The translations under genes were made by a program, and so were the position numbers. Below the pieces are notes generated by a model that did no database searches, was not told where the DNA came from, and was given only the letters and a program-made list of their open reading frames with translations. Below are positions 1 through 8,345 of a stretch of 64,000 bases of DNA, in pieces. The stretch is from CAZJAT01 sp964544145 (GTDB lineage Bacteria > Hydrothermota > 32-111): positions 33,358 through 97,357 of the forward strand of contig CAZJAT010000002.1 in NCBI GenBank assembly GCA_964544145.1. The letters run 5' to 3'. How positions within the stretch are numbered: position 1 is the stretch's first letter; every line of letters begins with the position of its first letter.

Positions 1-445
1 AAGAATAATGTCACTTCAGGAACCGGAAAACAAGATGTCAAAAAGTGATGAAAACAGCAATAATTATATAGCCCTGCTTGATGAGCCCAATGTGATTATA
101 AATAAGATAAAGAGAGCAGTAACGGATTCAGATTCATTGATTAAGTATGACAGTAATAGACCCGGTATATCAAATTTGATTACCATATATAGTGTTATTA
201 CAGGAAACTCATATGATAAAATCGAGAACAGCTACGCAGGGAAGGGATATGGGCAATTCAAAACGGATTTAGGAGAGATGATTGTTGAATACTTAAAACC
301 GCTTCAGAAGAGGTATAAAGAAATAAGGGAAGACAAATCTCTGTTGAATTCAATTCTGGAAAACGGAGCATTAGCAGCAAGAAATCAGGCAAGAAAAACA
401 TTGTCCAAGGTTTACAGAAAAATAGGCTTCATACAAATAAAATGA
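1..445 (+). CDS. trpS: Tryptophanyl-tRNA synthetase, C-terminal part (cut by window edge)
   Basis: Charges tRNA-Trp with tryptophan in the cytoplasm. The open frame runs off the left edge: codons before the ATG at 8 read R-I-M-S-L-Q-E-P, the usual TrpRS context just ahead of the class I KMSKS loop, which follows at once as KMSKSDEN. The rest matches the C-terminal half of the family (AVTDSD, the GKGYGQFK segment, and the terminal helix with ALAARNQARKTLSKVYRKIG). The ATG at 8 is therefore an internal methionine, not the start. The stop lies 13 bases before the next gene, so the two are probably co-transcribed. Confidence 0.93.
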   Translation, partial: RIMSLQEPENKMSKSDENSNNYIALLDEPNVIINKIKRAVTDSDSLIKYDSNRPGISNLITIYSVITGNSYDKIENSYAGKGYGQFKTDLGEMIVEYLKPLQKRYKEIREDKSLLNSILENGALAARNQARKTLSKVYRKIGFIQIK

Positions 446-458
446 GCGGAGGAATGTT

Positions 459-1088
459 ATGAAAAAAGCACTGATTCCCATTGTTATTATAATTTTATTT
501 CTTTCAGGGTGTGAAAAGGCAATAAAGATAAATATTGTATTCAATGATATAGGGAAATTAACATCAGAAACGAGAATATTCCTTAATGATGATCCCATAG
601 GAAAGGTGAATAATGTAACTTCAAGTAATGGTAAATACAATGTTGAGGCATATATTGACAAAAAATATGCTGATAAGGTAACGGATAATACTAAATTTTA
701 TTTATTGTCAAAAAAAGATGAACCAAGAATTGTAATGGTCCCGGGCAGCGGTAATAATTTAAATGATAATGATACTGTAATCGGAAGGAGTGAGCTTCAA
801 TATTATTTAAATGAAGGATACAGCACTGTGAAGGATATTATGGAAACAATATTCGGCTCAGAAGAATGGATTACATTGAAGAAAAATATTAATGAATTAG
901 CTGAGAAGGGATACGAGGAAGGGAAAGACCGTTTTCCTCAGATAAGTGAAAAGGTGGAAATGTTTTTTGAGACATTTGATGAACAATATGGGGATGAAAT
1001 TGAATTAAAAGTAAAGCCATTTCTTGATTCGCTGATCAAAGACATCAATTCAATATTCGAAGATTCATTAACAACTAACAAGGAGTAG
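459..1088 (+). CDS. MCE/MlaD-domain lipoprotein
   Basis: A 209-residue protein with a lipoprotein signal (hydrophobic stretch, then LFLSGC, giving lipidation at about Cys18). A single MCE-type domain follows at about residues 20 to 110: FNDIGKLTSETRIFLNDDPIGKV matches the MlaD pattern of a phi-x-D-x-G-x-L segment followed by G-x-V. The C-terminal 90 residues are predicted helical and acidic. MCE proteins bind lipids between inner and outer membranes in Mla-type transport, but no MlaE permease or MlaF ATPase is nearby, so the partner is unknown. A GGAGG-like ribosome site (gcggaggaatgtt) precedes the ATG. Lipoprotein call is firm, lipid transport is inferred. Confidence 0.72.
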   Translation: MKKALIPIVIIILFLSGCEKAIKINIVFNDIGKLTSETRIFLNDDPIGKVNNVTSSNGKYNVEAYIDKKYADKVTDNTKFYLLSKKDEPRIVMVPGSGNNLNDNDTVIGRSELQYYLNEGYSTVKDIMETIFGSEEWITLKKNINELAEKGYEEGKDRFPQISEKVEMFFETFDEQYGDEIELKVKPFLDSLIKDINSIFEDSLTTNKE

Positions 1089-1091
1089 GCA

Positions 1092-1598
1092 GTGAATGAG
1101 ATATTCAACAGGCGGAGCATAAGAAAATTCAAAAGAGAATTAGACCTTTCAGAAGATAAAATAGAGAATCTTATAAAAGCAGCAATGTATGCTCCATCAT
1201 CAAGGAATCTTCAGCCCTGGGAATTTATTGTTATCAAGAATGATGAGGAAAGCAGATGGGACCATGTCCGAGATCCTAAGATGAAAGAAATAATGGAAAG
1301 TGCGCCTCTTATCATTGTTATCTGTGCAGATACAATGGTTGAAGAAAACAAGGCTGTTTCTGTTATGGATTGTTCAGCTGCAACGGAGAATTTACTGCTT
1401 GAAGCAAGTTCAATGAATCTTGGTTCACTATGGTATGGAATCTTTCCTCATGAAAAACGGATGAATGACATAAAGAACATATTGGAGCTGCCGGAACACA
1501 TAATGCCGGTGTCTTTAATAATTATCGGAAATATTGCCGAAGAAAAGGAAAAGCAATTTAGATTTCATAAAAGCAAAATACATTATAATAAATGGTGA
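1092..1598 (+). CDS. Nitroreductase-family FMN oxidoreductase
   Basis: A 168-residue single-domain nitroreductase. The N-terminus RRSIRKFKRE and the following AAMYAPSSRNLQPWEFIVI are the FMN-binding signature of the family, and the C-terminal part (LGSLWYGIFP, PVSLIIIGN) fits the small two-layer fold. Such enzymes use NAD(P)H and FMN to reduce nitro or quinone compounds; the real substrate cannot be told. The start is GTG at 1092, with AAGGAG overlapping the stop of the MCE gene 3 bases upstream, so the two are translationally coupled. The 3' end overlaps the convergent folC by 16 bases. Confidence 0.85.
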   Translation: MNEIFNRRSIRKFKRELDLSEDKIENLIKAAMYAPSSRNLQPWEFIVIKNDEESRWDHVRDPKMKEIMESAPLIIVICADTMVEENKAVSVMDCSAATENLLLEASSMNLGSLWYGIFPHEKRMNDIKNILELPEHIMPVSLIIIGNIAEEKEKQFRFHKSKIHYNKW

Positions 1599-2827
1599 TT
1601 CTTATGTATAATATTTTTTATCAAATCCAGCGTATAAAAGGATCCGGTTACGAGAAGCATACTGTTATTATTTTTATTTGAATCAAAATAGAAAAAAGCT
1701 TTTTCCAATGAATCAAAATAATTAATATTTCCCATTTCCTTATAATGTGCTAAATTAGCTGCCCTAAAAAAAGGAATTGTAGAAATCAACACATGGTCAG
1801 CATATTTATTCAGAAGAGACAGATTTGATTGTAAATCCTTATCCTGCATAAAGACACTTAATGTGTACAATTCTTTTTGAGGGAACAAACGCCTGGTCTC
1901 TTTTAATGTTGTTTCAATTGCGGAAGGATTATGTGAGCCGTCAATAATAATTGTAGGTGATTCCGAAATAAGCTGGAATCTCCCCTTTATTGAAATTTTA
2001 CTTAAAGCATGTTTAATCTGTTTTTCTTCTATATTAAAATGAGAAAGTATCTCTGCTGCAAGTGCAGCATTCTCGTGTTGATAATAGGTGTTTAAAGGGG
2101 TTGAAATTTCTCTCCCCCTGAAAGAAAAACTGTTCTTAAAATGTTTAATTTCCTTTCTGTTTACACAAGTAAATGGTGCATGCATTTTCTTTGCCTGCGC
2201 TTTAATTACTTTGTTTATGCATGCGCTTTGGCAGAAACTGAAAACAGGAATTTTTTCTTTTATAATACCTGCTTTTTCAAAGGCAATATCCTCCAATGAA
2301 TTTCCCAGAATATGGGTATGATCGAAATCAATAATTGTAATAACACTAACATCAGGATGGACAATATTTGTTGAATCTAATCGTCCTCCCATTCCGGTTT
2401 CCAAAATGGAGAAATCTGTTTTATGTTGTTCAAAATATAAAAAGGCCATCATTGTTATTGCTTCAAAGAATGTTCGATAGCTGATTGTTTTTGATTGAAT
2501 TTTATCAAAGATAATTCTTTCAAGTTTTAAAAAGTCATTATCCGATATGCTGATATTATCAATTTTTATTCTTTCATTAACTTCTTTAATATGAGGGGAT
2601 GTGTATAATCCCGTTTTATAACCACATAGAGTGAGAGCTTGAGATAATATCTCACAGACAGAACCCTTTCCGTTGGTCCCGGCTACATGGATGATTTTCC
2701 CGATATTTTGATGAGGATTTGAGAATGTATGTGAAAATTCAAGAAACTCATTCAGGTCAAAATCACAAGAACGGGGCTCCTGTTTTTCAAGATTATATAA
2801 TTTGCTGAACAGAGGAGGTGTTATCAT
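1583..2827 (-). CDS. folC: Folylpolyglutamate synthase / dihydrofolate synthase
   Basis: Mur-ligase-family enzyme that adds glutamate to dihydropteroate or folates. The P-loop is GTNGKGSV near residue 50, followed by GYKTGLYTSPHIKEVNERIKI, the FolC-specific signature. Later ETGMGGRLDSTN and IDGSHNP are the conserved catalytic and C-domain motifs. Its 414 residues are normal for the family. The ATG overlaps the stop of the upstream SPOR lipoprotein by 4 bases, and it is last in the minus-strand operon pdxJ - lipoprotein - folC. The 3' end overlaps the convergent nitroreductase gene. Confidence 0.95.
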   Translation of the reverse strand: MITPPLFSKLYNLEKQEPRSCDFDLNEFLEFSHTFSNPHQNIGKIIHVAGTNGKGSVCEILSQALTLCGYKTGLYTSPHIKEVNERIKIDNISISDNDFLKLERIIFDKIQSKTISYRTFFEAITMMAFLYFEQHKTDFSILETGMGGRLDSTNIVHPDVSVITIIDFDHTHILGNSLEDIAFEKAGIIKEKIPVFSFCQSACINKVIKAQAKKMHAPFTCVNRKEIKHFKNSFSFRGREISTPLNTYYQHENAALAAEILSHFNIEEKQIKHALSKISIKGRFQLISESPTIIIDGSHNPSAIETTLKETRRLFPQKELYTLSVFMQDKDLQSNLSLLNKYADHVLISTIPFFRAANLAHYKEMGNINYFDSLEKAFFYFDSNKNNNSMLLVTGSFYTLDLIKNIIHKNHHLL

Positions 2828-4194
2828 TTTACAATATTTTCATAATATATTGCTGTTACAAAAATGTCAGATGTGTATCCTATTTTTATAAGTAATTCTC
2901 TTAAATTTTCAGCTTCTTCTCTGTTTGTGAATTTGCCGGCATAAACCCTGTAATATTCAGAATTTTTTACAACAGCTTTTTTTACAAAGACAATGTTTTT
3001 CTGAATTTTATCCTTTGCGGATGATTCAGCATTTTTCGCAGAAGTAATATCAGTGAAAGAGTGCAATTGAACAGTGTAATACGTATTCTTTTTTATTTCC
3101 TTTTCAACTTCCTCAATAAACGTTGATTTATCAGCTACAACAAACTGCTCAGGCATGGAATCAGGAGCAGTGAAAAGTAATGAATATACAGGATCAATTA
3201 TTGAATCAATGTTTATTATGCTGTCACGGTCAGAAAACACCATTTTCAATATACTGTCATTTATCATTATTATATTATTGTCAAATGACAACATCTGTAT
3301 ATTGCTGCTCTTTAAATCATAAGTTCTCAGTTTTTTTCTACCTGAATAGATGAAGATTTTACCCATTGCGTCAGAAAGAGCAAACAGAGAATCACTGTTG
3401 GCTATAATGTCACATATGCTGTCTTGAAAATTAATATGAGCGATTTCCTTATAATTCACACTATTAATGATAAGTATATTTCTGCTGTTAATCTGCAAAA
3501 CAGCTGCATTATTGAGTGGGGTTTCTGTATAGGCAAGCATTGAATTGTTATTCTTGTAAATAATATTCAATGTCTCAAAATCACATATCATGAAATTATT
3601 ATAAGTATTGATATAGATGCGTGAACCAAACCTATGAAATCCTATGTTTTGTATATCACCTGTAAATGATTTCTTCTTCAGAATTCGGGTTTCATAATCA
3701 ATTGAATAAAGATATCCCAGCGAATCAAGTGCATATACATATTTATGATATGGATTTGTGTATATTTTGGTAAGGGGGACTTCACTTTTAAGCAGAGTTG
3801 ACTGACTGTATTTTGTATTCATTATAACAGCATTTTTAAGTAATAGTATTCTGCCTTCAGGTATAAATGCTACATCCCTGGATTCGGGAATAATTCCCAA
3901 ATCGGATAATTCAAAATTTCGAAGATTTATTTCAAATGTAGATTTTCCCTGCATGAATATATGCCTGTTAAATGAAACGCTGTGTATTGAATCTTCTACA
4001 GGGATAAACATCATTTCTTTCATAGAGTCATTTAATATGGTGATTCCATTGAAACAGACAACGGCAAGAGCCTTCTGACCTTCGGTCAATGTGTCCTCTG
4101 TTCCCGTTTTATCTACTGCAGGAATTTCCCTTGTACATGTAAATGCAAGAAAAAACAAAGAAATAATCAGAAAAAATAATCTAATACTTTTCAA
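2824..4194 (-). CDS. SPOR-domain lipoprotein with a propeller-like middle
   Basis: A 456-residue lipoprotein: a signal peptide ending FFLAFTC places the lipidated Cys near residue 20. Residues about 40 to 350 are repetitive beta strands with short recurring patterns (VYALDSLGYLYSIDYETR, FALSDAMGKIFIYSG), as in a WD40/PQQ-type propeller, though I cannot name the family. Residues about 370 to 450 form a SPOR domain (YYTVQLHSFTDITSAKNAE, YYRVYAGKFTNREEAENL), which binds denuded peptidoglycan at division sites. It sits between pdxJ (14-base overlap) and folC (4-base overlap). In E. coli another SPOR protein, DedD, is also next to folC, so the pairing may be old. Confidence 0.8.
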   Translation of the reverse strand: MKSIRLFFLIISLFFLAFTCTREIPAVDKTGTEDTLTEGQKALAVVCFNGITILNDSMKEMMFIPVEDSIHSVSFNRHIFMQGKSTFEINLRNFELSDLGIIPESRDVAFIPEGRILLLKNAVIMNTKYSQSTLLKSEVPLTKIYTNPYHKYVYALDSLGYLYSIDYETRILKKKSFTGDIQNIGFHRFGSRIYINTYNNFMICDFETLNIIYKNNNSMLAYTETPLNNAAVLQINSRNILIINSVNYKEIAHINFQDSICDIIANSDSLFALSDAMGKIFIYSGRKKLRTYDLKSSNIQMLSFDNNIIMINDSILKMVFSDRDSIINIDSIIDPVYSLLFTAPDSMPEQFVVADKSTFIEEVEKEIKKNTYYTVQLHSFTDITSAKNAESSAKDKIQKNIVFVKKAVVKNSEYYRVYAGKFTNREEAENLRELLIKIGYTSDIFVTAIYYENIVK

Positions 4195-4906
4195 TAATAT
4201 TCCTCATCTTTGCTACAGCTTTTTCCATACCCAGGTAAACGGATTCTGCAACAATCGAATGACCTATATTGAGTTCTGTAATAGTATCAATATAGGTTAT
4301 TTGTTCAACATTATCATAATTCAAGCCATGTCCGGCATTTACAGTCAGACCTTTCTCCATTGCAGCATAATTGGAAGCACTCTCCATTCTCAGAAATTCA
4401 TTATCAATCTCATCAACTGTTGTGCATTCACAATAAGCATTGGTGTTGAGCTCTATTGCATCAGCATGTGTTTTGCATGCAAGGTCTATCATTCTTTCAT
4501 CCGGCTCGATAAATAGTGATACCTCAATACCGCTTTCCTGTAATTTCTTGACGGTTTTTTTAACAACCGTAAACACTGGTTTTGAAAGAAGATTCAATCC
4601 GCCTTCAGTTGTGATTTCAGATGGATTTTCAGGAACAAGACACACCTTTTCCGGTTTAATTGCGCAGATGAATTTTACAATTTCCTTATCCGTTGAGATC
4701 TCAACATTCAAAGGAACGCGTAAACCGGCTTTTAAAGCAATTATATCGCTCTCATTAATATGTCTCCTATCTGACCTGAGGTGAACCGTTATTCCATCTG
4801 CTCCACCCAATTGCGCGAGAACGGCACATGTCATTATATCCGGTTCATCCGATTCTCTGGCCTCGCGAAGTGTCGCCGTATGGTCTATATTTATACCTAA
4901 AAGCAT
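4181..4906 (-). CDS. pdxJ: Pyridoxine 5'-phosphate synthase
   Basis: Condenses 1-deoxyxylulose 5-phosphate with 3-amino-2-oxopropyl phosphate to make pyridoxine 5'-phosphate, the last step of DXP-dependent vitamin B6 synthesis. The N-terminus LGINIDHTATLREAR, then GADGITVHLRSDRRHI, NVEIS, VCLVPE and LNVGHSIV-like INELNIGHSIVAESV are all family motifs. An open frame extends 38 codons further upstream, but the ATG at 4906 is preceded by AAGGAGG at ideal spacing and gives the normal 241-residue protein starting MLLGINIDHTA. First gene of the operon with the SPOR lipoprotein and folC. Confidence 0.95.
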   Translation of the reverse strand: MLLGINIDHTATLREARESDEPDIMTCAVLAQLGGADGITVHLRSDRRHINESDIIALKAGLRVPLNVEISTDKEIVKFICAIKPEKVCLVPENPSEITTEGGLNLLSKPVFTVVKKTVKKLQESGIEVSLFIEPDERMIDLACKTHADAIELNTNAYCECTTVDEIDNEFLRMESASNYAAMEKGLTVNAGHGLNYDNVEQITYIDTITELNIGHSIVAESVYLGMEKAVAKMRNIIEKY

Positions 4907-4925
4907 GATTCCTCCTTTTTGATTG

Positions 4926-4953
4926 AGTATATAATAATCATCTGCATTGTCAA
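4926..4953 (-). promoter_or_regulatory. Promoter of the pdxJ operon
   Basis: On the minus strand TTGACA, a 16-base spacer, then TATACT, ending 19 bases before the pdxJ ATG at 4906, with AAGGAGG in between. A conventional promoter with leader and ribosome site. Confidence 0.65.
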
Positions 4954-5023
4954 TATTAATATATCTCAAATAAGGGAAATTGAAGAAAAAAAGAATATGT
5001 ATTATGGGATAAACAATCATATA

Positions 5024-5052
5024 TTGATTTTATGGTAAAATCCCTGTATATT
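5024..5052 (+). promoter_or_regulatory. Leaderless-type promoter of lptF
   Basis: TTGATT at 5024-5029, 17-base spacer, TATATT at 5047-5052. The -10 ends 6 bases before the ATG at 5059, so transcription should start on or next to the start codon. No Shine-Dalgarno sequence is present. Confidence 0.6.
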
Positions 5053-5058
5053 GAATTT

Positions 5059-6225
5059 ATGAGAATATTGGACAGAATGGTAATTCATGAATTTATACCC
5101 AATTTTTTCCTTTCAATGGGGATATTGATATTTGTGCTTATTGTGAACAGGATATTTGAATTGATGAATCTGTTTATCGGAAAGGGCGTTGACATTATTC
5201 ATATTGCAGAATTGTTCATCAATACATTACCATTTATTATTTTCCTGACCATTCCCATGTCAGCGCTTGTAGCATCAATAATGACATTTGGGAGGATGAG
5301 CAGTGATTTTGAGATTACCGCCCTCAATGCTTGCGGATTTTCCGGCGGAAGAATGGTTATCAATTTAATGACAATAAATATTATATTATTTGCAATTGCC
5401 CTATTCTTCGCAGATATTATTGTTCCCGATTCAAATTACAGGGTGAAGACCCTTATTTCCGGTATTGCCAGAATGAAGCCGTCTGTAAATATTGAGCCGG
5501 GTATAGTGAAATCAACATATGATGAAAAAGCAAAATTCTATTTTGAACATATTGAAACAGATGGCATATTCTTAAATGGAAGAATTATTGAAGCAAAGAG
5601 AATTGTATCTGCTCCAAGCGGTCAATTGCTTGGTGAGACAGACGGCAAATCCTATTTAATGATGAATAAAGGGTCAGTGGTAAACACGGAAGAGAATGAA
5701 ATCAGGACAATTGAATTTGAAACAATGGTGACAGGCATTATAGTCGGAGAGGATATAAAAAAAAGCAGTTCAGGCAGAGGGGATCGCGAAATGTCAACAG
5801 CAATGCTGCTTGAAAGAATTAACAAGATCAAAGCGGGTCTTAATGAAGAAGATAATGAGTATGAAACAAAGAGAGGGAATAGGAACATATTCAGATATAT
5901 GGTTGAGATACATAAAAAATATTCCATATCATTTGGTGTGTTCGGCTTTATACTGCTGGGTTCTGTTATTGGAATTGCAGTGAGGAAGAGTGGTTTGGGA
6001 ATCGGATTTGCAATCTCAACAATACTATTTGTCATATATTATATTATGCTTGTTTTAGGAGAGCAATTGTCGGATAAAGGATTAATTCATCCTGTGCTGA
6101 CAATGTGGTTTCCCAATATACTATCATTAATATTGGGTTTTATACTGTTTTACAGGATCATATATGGGAGACCCCTGAAGATAATGGAACGCATTAACTC
6201 ATTGTTCAGGAAGAAAAATAAATGA
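5059..6225 (+). CDS. lptF: LPS export permease, LptF/LptG family (first subunit)
   Basis: Inner-membrane subunit of the LptBFG ABC transporter that extracts LPS from the inner membrane and feeds it to LptC/A/D. Begins MRILDRMVIHEFIPNFF, the typical LptF/G start, then TM helices at about residues 12-35, 50-75 and 95-120, a periplasmic beta-jellyroll region (about 130-270), and three TM helices near the C-terminus (YSISFGVFGFILLGSVIGI). An in-frame ATG at 5032 exists, but the ATG at 5059 matches the family start and lies 6 bases after a TTGATT-17-TATATT promoter. Overlaps the next gene by 4 bases (ATGA). No LptB gene is nearby. Confidence 0.88.
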   Translation: MRILDRMVIHEFIPNFFLSMGILIFVLIVNRIFELMNLFIGKGVDIIHIAELFINTLPFIIFLTIPMSALVASIMTFGRMSSDFEITALNACGFSGGRMVINLMTINIILFAIALFFADIIVPDSNYRVKTLISGIARMKPSVNIEPGIVKSTYDEKAKFYFEHIETDGIFLNGRIIEAKRIVSAPSGQLLGETDGKSYLMMNKGSVVNTEENEIRTIEFETMVTGIIVGEDIKKSSSGRGDREMSTAMLLERINKIKAGLNEEDNEYETKRGNRNIFRYMVEIHKKYSISFGVFGFILLGSVIGIAVRKSGLGIGFAISTILFVIYYIMLVLGEQLSDKGLIHPVLTMWFPNILSLILGFILFYRIIYGRPLKIMERINSLFRKKNK

Positions 6226-7286
6226 AAATACTGGACAGATATCTGCTTAAACGATTTATTGTAACTCTATTAGCCGGATTATGCATATTTGTTTTTATTT
6301 TTATTATAGTTGATATGACGGACAATCTATCATCTTTAATTGATTCCGGACGTTCCGTAAAGGATATTATCTTTATCTACATATCTCAGATTCCATCCCT
6401 GATAATGCTGCTCTATCCTGTGGGATCATTAGTGGCCCTATTCTTTACAGTAGGTGTTATGGTCAGAAATAATGAATTTACTGCTATCAAAGCTATGGGC
6501 ATATCTGCATATAGATTTTTAATGCCATTATTTATTATGATTTTAATATTATCCAGTATATTGATAATGTTTAATGAATATATTGTAGTAAACGCAAACA
6601 GAATGAATAGAGAATTAAGAGAAAGAAAAAACTATAAATTAACATATTCAAGAAATCTCAATCTCATACAGAATAAAAATGATATTATTACTGCCGCAAT
6701 GTATTCTGTTTCTGACAGCACATTGAATAATATAAGATATATGCACTTTAATGATGAAAATGCATTACAGACGGAAATTCATGCAGACAAACTTTTCTGG
6801 ACAGGCAATAATTGGATGGCAAAGAAAGCATATAAAACGGATTATACCCAAATGCTTATAAAAAAGACAGAGCTTATCAATTCAGTAATAAGTGAAATTA
6901 AAATTAAACCGGGTGATATACTTATTGACAGGGAAAATACGGATATTTACCGTATAGGAACAATAAAACACAGTATGGAAGCAATCAAGAGATCGGGATA
7001 TAATTACAGAAAACAGATGACAGAAATATATTACAGATTCAGTTATCTATTTATTACATTAATAATTATTATGATTGGTTCAGCATTTGTAATTGCATTG
7101 AAAACAAAAGGTATAATATTTGGTCTGGCCATGAGCATTCTTATCAGTTTTATCTATTGGGGTGTGTTGCAGGGTTTCAGAGCTTCGGGAGAAAATGGAA
7201 ACATTGCTCCATTTATTGCCATATTGATTCCCAATATTCTCTTTGCTTCACTGGCTTTTTTTCTGCTTCTAAAGGCGCGCAAATAA
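6222..7286 (+). CDS. lptG: LPS export permease, LptF/LptG family (second subunit)
   Basis: Paralogue of the preceding gene, 354 residues, starting MKILDRYLLKRFIVTLLAGL as expected for LptG. Six predicted TM helices in the 3+3 arrangement around a periplasmic domain at about residues 130-245; the region LLYPVGSLVALFFTVGVMVRNNEFTAIKAMGIS is the conserved coupling-helix segment that contacts the ATPase. Which paralogue is F and which is G is assigned by order only. The 4-base overlap with lptF implies coupled translation in equal amounts. The stop is directly followed, with no spare base, by the stop of the convergent radical SAM gene. Confidence 0.85.
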   Translation: MKILDRYLLKRFIVTLLAGLCIFVFIFIIVDMTDNLSSLIDSGRSVKDIIFIYISQIPSLIMLLYPVGSLVALFFTVGVMVRNNEFTAIKAMGISAYRFLMPLFIMILILSSILIMFNEYIVVNANRMNRELRERKNYKLTYSRNLNLIQNKNDIITAAMYSVSDSTLNNIRYMHFNDENALQTEIHADKLFWTGNNWMAKKAYKTDYTQMLIKKTELINSVISEIKIKPGDILIDRENTDIYRIGTIKHSMEAIKRSGYNYRKQMTEIYYRFSYLFITLIIIMIGSAFVIALKTKGIIFGLAMSILISFIYWGVLQGFRASGENGNIAPFIAILIPNILFASLAFFLLLKARK

Positions 7287-8222
7287 TCAAAGAGCTCTTA
7301 GAAATATTCCCCGCTCTTCTGTTTCTGCTATAAGCAGTTTATCCTTGATGAGAACATCAAGATATTTATTCAATTCCAATATATTTAATCCGAGAATCTC
7401 TGATAAATCATCGACAGTACATGGTCTTCGTTTTACTGTTGCCAGTATTGCATCTTCCATATCCTGTCTGAATGAGCTTATTTCCTTCCGGGATTTGTAT
7501 TTTGATATAATCTCAATAGAGGGAAAATCCATCTGAGATCTGATTTTTTCAAGCAGGGATTTATCAGCAGGTTTAAGATTGTCTTCTACTCCGGGTCTGT
7601 CCAATGTGTTGAGCTGAACCCTGTCGGGGCGGATTCTTTTGATGGCATTTTTCAATGCCTCTATATTTTCTGTATCATCATTTATACCGGGTAATATAAA
7701 TATTTCAAGCCAGATTTTACCGGGGAACAAATGCCTTAAACTGATAAGACCCTCAATTATATCATTGATATCTATATCATGATAAGGTCTATTAATAATC
7801 TCAAAGGATGCCTGAATGGCAGAATCCAGTGAAGGAAGAATGATATCGGCATTGACAGCTTCATTAATGGTTTCTTTATTGACAAAAACAGATGAATTGG
7901 TGATAAGTCCCACTTTCAAATCCGGGTAATTGTTTTTAATAAAAGAAATGATGTCACCCATTCCCGTGTTCAGCATTGGTTCGCCTGAACCGGATAATGT
8001 TATTATCTCGGGAAACGGATTATGCTTCAGATAATGGTCAATTTCGGAGATTATTTCATGTTTATTTAAATACTCTTTTCTTATATCTGTTTTAACTGTT
8101 GTTTTGCCGCATTCACAATAGATACAGTCAAATGTACATGTTTTAAATGGAATAATATCTACACCCAATGATACACCCAGTCTTCTGGACGGAACAGGAC
8201 CAAATATATATTTATATTTCAT
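7287..8222 (-). CDS. Radical SAM protein, COG0731/TYW1-like family
   Basis: Begins MKYKYIFGPVPSRRLGVSLG, diagnostic of the COG0731 group of radical SAM proteins, followed by the [4Fe-4S]-binding C-x3-C-x2-C cluster (CTFDCIYC) at about residues 32-39 and the SAM-binding LSGSGEPMLN. The last 60 residues (VKRRPCTVDDLSEILGLNILELNKYLD...) look like a winged-helix domain. Reaction unknown; the family is related to wyosine-synthesis enzymes but bacteria do not make wyosine. The frame is open for 59 codons upstream, through a palindromic repeat, but the ATG at 8222 fits the family and sits 7 bases after a promoter -10 box, so it is the likely leaderless start. Confidence 0.85.
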   Translation of the reverse strand: MKYKYIFGPVPSRRLGVSLGVDIIPFKTCTFDCIYCECGKTTVKTDIRKEYLNKHEIISEIDHYLKHNPFPEIITLSGSGEPMLNTGMGDIISFIKNNYPDLKVGLITNSSVFVNKETINEAVNADIILPSLDSAIQASFEIINRPYHDIDINDIIEGLISLRHLFPGKIWLEIFILPGINDDTENIEALKNAIKRIRPDRVQLNTLDRPGVEDNLKPADKSLLEKIRSQMDFPSIEIISKYKSRKEISSFRQDMEDAILATVKRRPCTVDDLSEILGLNILELNKYLDVLIKDKLLIAETEERGIFLRAL

Positions 8223-8229
8223 AGATTCT

Positions 8230-8257
8230 ACTATAATGCAAAAAAGAATAATATCAA
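8230..8257 (-). promoter_or_regulatory. Leaderless-type promoter of the radical SAM gene
   Basis: On the minus strand TTGATA (8257-8252), 16-base spacer, TATAGT (8235-8230), then 7 bases to the ATG at 8222. No ribosome-binding site. The -35 box touches the 28-bp palindrome at 8258-8285. Confidence 0.6.
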
Positions 8258-8285
8258 GTAGGGGCGCCTCGCGAGGCGCCCCTAC
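8258..8285 (+). repeat. Perfect 28-bp GC-rich palindrome
   Basis: GTAGGGGCGCCTCG followed by its exact reverse complement with no loop. It contrasts strongly with its AT-rich surroundings and lies between two divergent promoters. Palindromes opening GTAGGGGCG and closing CGCCCCTAC are a recurrent type of intergenic repeat in many bacterial genomes. It can form a cruciform in DNA or a 14-bp stem in RNA from either strand. Confidence 0.8.
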
Positions 8286-8288
8286 AAT

Positions 8289-8304
8289 GCGAGATGCCTC
8301 TACA
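8289..8304 (+). repeat. Decayed half-copy of the adjacent palindrome
   Basis: GCGAGATGCCTCTACA repeats the right half of the palindrome (GCGAGGCGCCCCTACA at 8271-8286) 18 bases downstream with three differences, all transitions. This suggests an older, mutating unit of the same repeat. Confidence 0.6.
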
Positions 8305-8310
8305 ATATTA

Positions 8311-8338
8311 TTGATTTTTTCAGTATTATCACTATTAT
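8311..8338 (+). promoter_or_regulatory. Leaderless-type promoter of the endonuclease I gene
   Basis: TTGATT (8311-8316), 16-base spacer, TATTAT (8333-8338), 7 bases to the ATG at 8346. No Shine-Dalgarno. Confidence 0.6.
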
Positions 8339-8345
8339 TATATAT

